Below are positions 6,462-12,543 of a stretch of 12,543 bases of DNA, one piece after another. Made by a program: the position numbers and the translations under genes. Each line of letters starts with the position of its first letter. Positions within the stretch are counted from its first letter, which is position 1. The notes beneath the pieces are model-generated. The model was not told where the DNA came from. It did not search any database and saw nothing but the letters and a program-made list of their open reading frames with translations. Location: the NCBI GenBank assembly GCA_002482845.1, contig DLGT01000001.1, positions 1 through 12,543 on the forward strand, read 5' to 3'. The stretch comes from Saprospiraceae bacterium UBA7687 (GTDB lineage: Bacteria > Bacteroidota > Bacteroidia > Chitinophagales > Saprospiraceae).

Positions 6462-7154
6462 ATGAACACCAAAAATATATTGATCGTAGAAGACGATTTT
6501 CTCAATAGAAGAATAACTAAAAAGATTTTGATCGAAAACGGATTTGAAGTGTCAGAAGCTAAAAATATAAAGGAGACAATGGAGATACTGAAAAGTAAAA
6601 ATATCAACCTTGTAATTCTGGATATTAATCTGGGCAAAAACGAACAAAGTGGCATCGAAATAGCTAAGGAAATCAACAATAAATATGCGATACCTTTTAT
6701 ATTTTTGACGGCTTATGACAATACGGATATTGCGGCAGAAGCGATTGATACAATGCCATATACATATCTTACCAAACCTTTTAAAAACATAGACTTAATC
6801 ACTTCGGTTGAACTAGCCATCCGCCAATCCTTCAATACACAAAACAAACCACAAACCTTACAGGTAAAAATTGACGAATACTATACAGAAATTGCTGTCG
6901 CAGATATTCACTACATCGAGTCGGATGGAAACTATCTGATTATTTGGGCTCCTGAAAAATCTTATAAAATACGTTCTACCATTAAACAAATTCTTAGTTT
7001 ACTTCCTGCAAAAGATTTTATCCAAGTGCACAGAGCTTTCATTATTAATAAGCAAAAAGTGGAAAGATTTTCTACAAAAAATGTAGTCATTGGTAACCAA
7101 ATCATTCCCATCACAAATAAATATGTACATGATATTGATTTGCTAATGAAATGA
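6462..7154 (+). CDS. LytTR-family response regulator
   Basis: A 230-residue two-domain regulator and presumed partner of the upstream kinase. Receiver domain (about 1-120): acidic pocket Glu10-Asp11-Asp12, phospho-acceptor Asp54 in LVILDINLG, Thr83 in FLTAYD, and Lys105 in LTKPF, all conserved. A short linker leads to a LytTR DNA-binding domain (about 133-230), recognised by IHYIESDGNYL (149-159), the later HRAFIIN motif (from His190) and the terminal beta-rich segment. LytTR proteins bind pairs of short direct repeats about two helical turns apart and usually activate transcription. Paired TATCCCT boxes 20 bp apart lie upstream of both this operon and the next gene and are the obvious candidate sites, though they do not resemble the classical LytTR consensus. 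The gene is co-transcribed with the kinase (20-bp gap, no promoter needed). Confidence 0.93.
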   Translation: MNTKNILIVEDDFLNRRITKKILIENGFEVSEAKNIKETMEILKSKNINLVILDINLGKNEQSGIEIAKEINNKYAIPFIFLTAYDNTDIAAEAIDTMPYTYLTKPFKNIDLITSVELAIRQSFNTQNKPQTLQVKIDEYYTEIAVADIHYIESDGNYLIIWAPEKSYKIRSTIKQILSLLPAKDFIQVHRAFIINKQKVERFSTKNVVIGNQIIPITNKYVHDIDLLMK

Positions 7155-7188
7155 CTTACAAATGCTCCAAATTGCATTAGATTATAGG

Positions 7189-7259
7189 TTTTATCCCTAA
7201 AAATGGCATTCTATCCCTCTATTTTATATCCATGAAAAAATCGCTGTACTTTTGATTCT
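7189..7259 (+). promoter_or_regulatory. Duplicated promoter region, copy B (intact, for the large gene)
   Basis: This is the functional counterpart of 4384-4454. TATCCCT boxes at 7192-7198 and 7212-7218 are 20 bp apart; the 25-bp block identical to copy A spans 7235-7259 and holds the -7 box TACTTTTG (7247-7254). The second box is centred about 45 bp upstream of the inferred start site, a common place for an activator next to RNA polymerase, and no -33 TTTG is visible. The inferred leader to the ATG at 7339 is about 78 nt. It starts 35 bp after the stop of the response regulator gene. Confidence 0.6.
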
Positions 7260-7338
7260 ATAAAGAAGGTCAGCCTGAAAGACGAGTAAAACCTACCTCA
7301 GCGCAGACTTAATTATCGAACCTCATTAAACAAATATT

Positions 7339-10300
7339 ATGACAAACTTTAACTTAAAGAGTGCCATATTGGCATTATCCCTTCTTTTTGTTGCCTTCAT
7401 GGCAAATGCACAATGCCCACCTGGCAATGTTATTTTGGACACACAGGCTAAGGTCAATAACTTTTTGACACAATACCCTAACTGCACTGAGATTGCTGGC
7501 AATTTACAAATCGGTATAAATGTAGGCACTTCAGATATCACAGATATTACACCATTGGTCAATCTGACTAGAGTTGCAAACCGACTCAATATATGGCATA
7601 ACTCAATCTTACCGAGTTTAAATGGACTTCATAATATCACCAACGTGGGTAGCATGGATATCCTGTTCAATTCTTCATTGACTAATCTCGACGGACTAAG
7701 TAGTTTATCAAGTAGTGCAGGTATTGTAGATATCAGAGTAAATCATTTACTAGGCGATCTCAACGGCTTGAGTAGTCTGACGGGTATCAATGGAAGACTT
7801 AGACTTCTGAATAATAGGACTTTGACAGACATATCTGGTTTAAAAAATATTGCTCCTAATACGATCACAGAATTGATCATAGAAGGTAATGTACTTTTGG
7901 CTGTATGTAAAATACCTAACCTGTGCACCTATCTTGCAGGATCAGGCGCCAGAAGTATTTCTGGCAATTTGGCCAATTGTTTAGACTTAGCAGCAGTGGT
8001 AGCAGCGTGCAGCACACCCGACTGCCCTCCAGGAACTGTAAATCTTTCCACTCAAGCACAAGTAAACCAATTCAAAATAGATTACCCTACTTGTACCAAA
8101 ATTTCGGGAAATTTGCAAATCGGTGGAGCAAATGTTACAGACCTGTCACCTTTAAGTAATATTACGAACGTTGCTGGAGAACTATTTATATCAGATTCTG
8201 GATTACAAAATATTAATGGATTGAATAATATCAGTCAATTAAGTGGGCGACTAGTAGTAATTGGTAATCCAACTTTATCAAACCTTCACGGTCTAAGCAA
8301 TTTAACTTCTATAAATGGAATAATCAGCATAGACAACAATGCTACTCTTAACGATATATCAGGGATAGAAAATATTAATTCCAATGTCATTACAGAACTA
8401 TATATTCAAAACAATCCAGTACTTTCTGTTTGCGATTATGATAATGTATGTGCTTATTTACAATCTTCAAAACCAAGAAATATTTCAGGTAACCTTGCCA
8501 ATTGTTTGAACGAATCGATAGTTAAAAATGCTTGTCAGCCTTGTGTAGTGACCAATCTCGTTACCACCAATGCTAATAATTGTCAATCCAATAACGGCAG
8601 CGTTACATTTGTTCTTACTGGTGATTGTTTATTTAGTATAGGTGGATTTTATTGGTCATCTACTAGTAATCCAACAGTAACTATAAGTAATTTAACTGCC
8701 AGAGATTATATACTTTTTATTGCTAAAAGAAATAATGCTGGATTACCTGATTTATCAACCTTGCAGATACACCGATTTACCATTGGTACAAACAATGTTA
8801 CTGTTGGTGGTAGTATAGTCATAAATTGTGCACCAGATATTACATTGCCATTTTCCACAACTAATTTTACGGATTATATTTTGCCCCAGTTTTATGGAGT
8901 TTGTGGTGTGACAAATACCAAAATATCAAAATATGAAGTAATCCGTCCTGATGGAACAAACGTAGTTATTGACCCATTTGACCCAAGTATTCCTAATGGG
9001 TTGACGCCTAGACGAGAAGGAAATTATCAAATAAAATGGACAATCACGGGACAAAATGGCAACACTACTATTACCAAAACCTGCACACAGATCATCACGA
9101 GCAAGAAGAAAGCCGATGCCGTGTTCAAATCAATGGTATGCAATGCTGCTCCTATCAAAGTAGCATCTTGTGGGTCAGGTACTACCGTTGCACAGTTGCA
9201 TGTCAGTGGTATAAATACACTTATCGCAGATTATGGTCTAAAAAATGTAAAAATAAACGCCAATTTTCCAGCAAAATTCAACGGAGTCATTCATCTTGTT
9301 GCTCCGAATGGTGCCAAATGGGCGTTAACCCAAGGAACGGATTTCCCACAGTTTGACGGTAGTAAACAAACCTTCATAGTCAACTTTACATCTTGTTATT
9401 CTTCGGGTTTTCCTACCAGCAACGCGGCTATTCCTTTTGTACCCAATGGGCATTACAGAGCAACTACAGCATTGGAGGGCATTAATTATATCAATCTCAA
9501 TCCTAACGGTATATGGGGACTTGAAGTTTGTACATCTACCAATGATACATGGGATTTGAATTGTTTCGAATTAGAATTTGGCGAACTTTGCCCTGAATTA
9601 TTGAACCATACCATAGTGGGAGGATGTAGTGCCAGCGATAAAGGAAGTGTCTCTGTATCTTTATCTCAAATCAAAAGTGCCTATTGTGATGATAATGATA
9701 ATAATGGCACTTTAAATTACAGAATGCTTATCCCAAATATAGGAGATGTCGTATTACAGCCGAATCAACAAACGCTCAAAATAGATGCGGTACCAGGCAT
9801 TTATGTTATGCAATTCGGAAGATATTTTGTAAATTCAGCAGGCGAAACAAAATGGCATTGCTTTAAAAATTACACCATTGACATACCTGTTAATGATAAT
9901 CAAAAACCTGTTATAACTGGTTGCCAGACGGACCAAACGATTCAATTAGGTAGCAATGGTACTGTAGAGTTTAATGCCATACATCCTACAGCAGTTGCAG
10001 ACAATTGTGGCGTGCAAGCTACAGGATTAAATATAAGATTCCTTAATGGCGCTACCAACACAGTGGGACAAATATTTGAAACTGCCATTTTTACACCAGG
10101 ATCATTCCATAAAGTAAATATCAAAGGTGCAGGAAAAGTAGAATTTGAATATTGGGCTACTGATAATGCCAATAACACACAAATCTGTAAATATCAATTG
10201 ACGGTGGTCGGTGATCCTTGTTCCAATGATAAGGTCAAACCACAATATACCCAATGTCCTCCAAGCCAATTATTGGTTTTGGATAACAACGATTATGCAC

Positions 10301-12510
10301 GTGCAAGTGTAACTGACCCTTTCCTGTCCGACAATTGTTCAGTAATCAAAGAATCTCTTGAATTATTTTATCTAGGTGGAACTCATAATAACAATAATGT
10401 CACTTATGAAATTTTTAATAATGTTTTAGTTCCCGGCACCCCATTTGGCTACGATGTAAATAAAGAAGGTTCTGTCTTATTTAAATACACAGCTGAAGAC
10501 GCTGCTGGTAATAAAGGTTATTGTTTTTCTTACATCACCACTGTCAAAAATGCGGCACCATGCAATAACGATACGCAAGCCCCTATTCTTAGTAATTGCC
10601 CTAAAGATGTAACATTAACGCTAGACACCAATGGTGCTACCTTTGTTGATTTGAAAGATCCTGATGTTACTGAAAACTGTTTGATTGACTCAAGATCCTT
10701 GGTTATAAACTGTATAAACGGTGCTACCATCGATAATGGCATGACCAATGCTAGGTACACAGATTTTTTTCCAGGGCAAGATTTTCGATATACCATCAGC
10801 GGCGCAGGGATTACAAATTTAGCATTTTCTGTGTCTGATGCAAGTGGAAATATCGGTGCCTGTCACACTAATATTACAACAATTCATCAGGGAAATGGCG
10901 CATTATTTAATGTAAATCCTGTTTGTGTCGCTCCAGGTGTTAAAACTTACATACCCGTGACGGTCAGTAATTTTAACAAAATTGGTGCTTTTAGCTTCGA
11001 TTTATATTTTGTAAATAATACTGGAATCAATTTCTTAGGACTTGAAAATGAAGGTATTAGCAATATTCAATTTAATGTTTTGAGCAATGGCAATTTAAGG
11101 GTATCATGGGACGATCCTAATGGAAATGACATTGACCTGAACCCTAATTTCAAACTATTTGATATCGTTGTGTTAAGTGATGCCACATATACGCAACCTA
11201 CAAGATTGGAAGGAAAAGATGTAGTCATATTAAGCTCATTAATTAGTCAAGGAAGTGTGTTTGGTGGAGAAATATGTATTACCTTCCTTTCTAAACCAAA
11301 AGGCACTATCAAAAGCCCTATCAATAATGGACATGAAAGTGTTGATGTAGAATTGTTATCAGGATTCAATAAAATAAACAAAACAACAACAAATAATTTA
11401 GGTAGCTATTCATTTGACAAAACTTCTATCATCAATAAAGTAGCTCCATCCAAAAATGACGAGTGGAGACGAGGCGTAGATATCGTAGATGTTGCAAGAA
11501 TAAGAAGGCACTTCCTGGAGACATTACCTTTAGATAGCAAATATAAAATACTCGCTGCCGATGTCAATAAAGATGGTAAAATTAATGTACTCGATGTCGC
11601 ATTTACCAACAGGCTCTTCCTTCAGAAGATTCAGGAATTCCCAAACAATACTTCGTGGAGATTTATTCCATCTTCATTGGGAGCAAATTTTGACCCATTA
11701 AATGTAAATATTACTGAATTTATATCGCTCAACGATAATAATGTAGATGATCAAAGATTAGATTTTATTTCTGTCAAAGTCGGCGATGTGGATCACAATG
11801 CACTATTGAGAGATGATGCATCAGGATCGACAAGATCATTATTGACTATGGATATATCTATACCCGATACTATTGTAAATCCTGGAATGAATATCAGAAT
11901 ACCAGTTTTTGCATATGGCGTAGATTCTTTCTCTTTGTTTTCAATGCAAATAAACTATGATCAAACATTATTTACACTCTCAGGTATTGAGTCCACAGTA
12001 CTTCCATCATTTGGCGGAGGAAACTATAATGATTTGGGGGGAACAATATTATTAGGTTGGGACCATCCACAGGGTCAAAACATAGTGAGAGAAGGCGCAC
12101 TGATGTATCTAGTTTTTGAATCTAAGGTCAATTTGGGTTCATCGGAATTATCAATGTCAGAAGTTAATTTTTACACCAAAGATTTTGATAAGCTGAATAC
12201 CCAAGCTAACAATGGCTCCATGAGATTGCTGACTTCTTCCACAAATGAAGCATCTTATTCAAAACATATTAGCACATATCCCAATCCATTTAATACTAAA
12301 GTTAATATTTTAGTAGATTTACCAACACCTGAAGCAATCATTTTGACCGTTTTTGATGCTTCTGGCAAACAAATATCAACAGTAAATGTATCTCAAAAAA
12401 GTATTAAACATGAGATATCATTAGATGATTTCCCACAAAAAGGTTTGTATTTTGTCAGACTGCAAAGTCCGACAATCAATGAAGTAATTAAAGTAATTTG
12501 CGTGGAGTAA
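7339..12510 (+). CDS. Giant multidomain T9SS-secreted protein with cohesin- and dockerin-like modules
   Basis: A 1723-residue secreted protein, probably anchored to or released from the surface by the type IX system. Order of parts: signal peptide 1-24 (ANA cut before Gln25); two related receptor-L/LRR-like domains, each opening CPPG and containing C..I.GNLQIG (26-228 and 229-401); a Cys-containing SprB-like segment (402-490); an HYR-like module (495-590); a beta-sandwich resembling the proprotein-convertase P domain (595-752); an unassigned region with an Asp/Asn-rich stretch (753-852); three HYR-like modules, each opening with a D..[KA]P motif followed by a Cys within about 10 residues (853-957, 964-1075, 1078-1184); a cohesin-like domain (1188-1314); a dockerin-like segment (about 1379-1430) with one good calcium loop (Asp1408, Asn1410, Asp1412, Asn1416, Asp1419) and a degenerate first half, followed by a SWRF motif; a second cohesin-like domain (1501-1631); and a type A sorting domain (1644-1723) opening YPNPF. 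No enzyme domain is visible, so adhesion or scaffolding is the likely role. ATG 7339 begins the signal peptide. Confidence 0.93.
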   Translation: MTNFNLKSAILALSLLFVAFMANAQCPPGNVILDTQAKVNNFLTQYPNCTEIAGNLQIGINVGTSDITDITPLVNLTRVANRLNIWHNSILPSLNGLHNITNVGSMDILFNSSLTNLDGLSSLSSSAGIVDIRVNHLLGDLNGLSSLTGINGRLRLLNNRTLTDISGLKNIAPNTITELIIEGNVLLAVCKIPNLCTYLAGSGARSISGNLANCLDLAAVVAACSTPDCPPGTVNLSTQAQVNQFKIDYPTCTKISGNLQIGGANVTDLSPLSNITNVAGELFISDSGLQNINGLNNISQLSGRLVVIGNPTLSNLHGLSNLTSINGIISIDNNATLNDISGIENINSNVITELYIQNNPVLSVCDYDNVCAYLQSSKPRNISGNLANCLNESIVKNACQPCVVTNLVTTNANNCQSNNGSVTFVLTGDCLFSIGGFYWSSTSNPTVTISNLTARDYILFIAKRNNAGLPDLSTLQIHRFTIGTNNVTVGGSIVINCAPDITLPFSTTNFTDYILPQFYGVCGVTNTKISKYEVIRPDGTNVVIDPFDPSIPNGLTPRREGNYQIKWTITGQNGNTTITKTCTQIITSKKKADAVFKSMVCNAAPIKVASCGSGTTVAQLHVSGINTLIADYGLKNVKINANFPAKFNGVIHLVAPNGAKWALTQGTDFPQFDGSKQTFIVNFTSCYSSGFPTSNAAIPFVPNGHYRATTALEGINYINLNPNGIWGLEVCTSTNDTWDLNCFELEFGELCPELLNHTIVGGCSASDKGSVSVSLSQIKSAYCDDNDNNGTLNYRMLIPNIGDVVLQPNQQTLKIDAVPGIYVMQFGRYFVNSAGETKWHCFKNYTIDIPVNDNQKPVITGCQTDQTIQLGSNGTVEFNAIHPTAVADNCGVQATGLNIRFLNGATNTVGQIFETAIFTPGSFHKVNIKGAGKVEFEYWATDNANNTQICKYQLTVVGDPCSNDKVKPQYTQCPPSQLLVLDNNDYARASVTDPFLSDNCSVIKESLELFYLGGTHNNNNVTYEIFNNVLVPGTPFGYDVNKEGSVLFKYTAEDAAGNKGYCFSYITTVKNAAPCNNDTQAPILSNCPKDVTLTLDTNGATFVDLKDPDVTENCLIDSRSLVINCINGATIDNGMTNARYTDFFPGQDFRYTISGAGITNLAFSVSDASGNIGACHTNITTIHQGNGALFNVNPVCVAPGVKTYIPVTVSNFNKIGAFSFDLYFVNNTGINFLGLENEGISNIQFNVLSNGNLRVSWDDPNGNDIDLNPNFKLFDIVVLSDATYTQPTRLEGKDVVILSSLISQGSVFGGEICITFLSKPKGTIKSPINNGHESVDVELLSGFNKINKTTTNNLGSYSFDKTSIINKVAPSKNDEWRRGVDIVDVARIRRHFLETLPLDSKYKILAADVNKDGKINVLDVAFTNRLFLQKIQEFPNNTSWRFIPSSLGANFDPLNVNITEFISLNDNNVDDQRLDFISVKVGDVDHNALLRDDASGSTRSLLTMDISIPDTIVNPGMNIRIPVFAYGVDSFSLFSMQINYDQTLFTLSGIESTVLPSFGGGNYNDLGGTILLGWDHPQGQNIVREGALMYLVFESKVNLGSSELSMSEVNFYTKDFDKLNTQANNGSMRLLTSSTNEASYSKHISTYPNPFNTKVNILVDLPTPEAIILTVFDASGKQISTVNVSQKSIKHEISLDDFPQKGLYFVRLQSPTINEVIKVICVE

Positions 12511-12519
12511 CACATTAAT

Positions 12520-12543
12520 TTAGAGTATGTTTAAAAATTTTCT
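12520..12543. mobile_element. Probable terminus of an insertion element, cut by the window edge
   Basis: TTA (12520-12522) followed by GAGTATGTTTAA (12523-12534) reproduces the left end and flanking TTA of the MITE-like element at 4196-4210; over 25 bases (12519-12543 against 4195-4219) only one differs. It begins 12 bp after the stop of the large gene. Whether a full insertion sequence or another MITE follows lies outside the window. Confidence 0.5.

Noticed and set aside
6362..6679. Minus-strand ORF spanning the junction of the kinase and regulator genes
   Set aside because: It is antisense to two well-supported genes with conserved motifs and has no features of its own.
7414..7425. Lipoprotein Cys26 in the giant protein
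   Set aside because: Residues before Cys26 (ANAQ) do not form a lipobox; cleavage by signal peptidase I before Gln25 fits better, and T9SS cargo are normally not lipoproteins.

Overview
The window is a low-GC chromosomal segment of a Bacteroidota bacterium, most likely a Saprospiraceae-like member. The evidence is the type IX secretion (T9SS) C-terminal sorting domain on the 1723-residue protein, HYR-, cohesin- and dockerin-like modules of the kind common there, the absence of Shine-Dalgarno signals, and TAnnTTTG-type -7 promoter boxes in front of the genes. All five intact genes lie on the + strand and all but the response regulator carry an export signal.

Layout. Positions 1-929 are non-coding and hold a composite palindromic element (about 261-504). 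A small lipoprotein gene of unknown function follows (930-1586). Positions 1587-2529 are non-coding and rich in short repeats: a 10-bp periodic motif, a 36-bp-spaced repeat pair, a small hairpin, and a 14-bp pyrimidine-rich tandem array. Next is a secreted Sel1-repeat protein made of twelve uninterrupted 36-residue repeats (2602-4059). The 594-bp gap after it contains a second small hairpin, a MITE-like element with TTA target duplication (4199-4383), and a decayed copy of the promoter, leader and signal-peptide region of the large downstream gene (4384-4599). A two-gene two-component system follows: a TPR sensor histidine kinase of the HisKA_2 type (4654-6441) and a REC-LytTR response regulator (6462-7154). 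The rest is one gene for a 1723-residue T9SS cargo protein (7339-12510). The last 21 bases look like the end of an insertion element sharing its terminus with the MITE.

How it may work together. The large gene is a modular surface or secreted protein: two receptor-L/LRR-like domains, a P-domain-like beta-sandwich, three HYR-like modules, a cohesin-like domain, a dockerin-like segment, a second cohesin-like domain and the sorting domain. Its promoter carries two TATCCCT boxes 20 bp apart upstream of a -7 box and no recognisable -33 box. The same arrangement is kept in the decayed copy upstream of the kinase gene. A testable model is that the LytTR regulator binds these paired boxes, controlling both its own operon and the large secreted protein. 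The most notable observation is this duplicated promoter/leader/signal-peptide block bracketing the two-component system, with the upstream copy reduced to a fossil.
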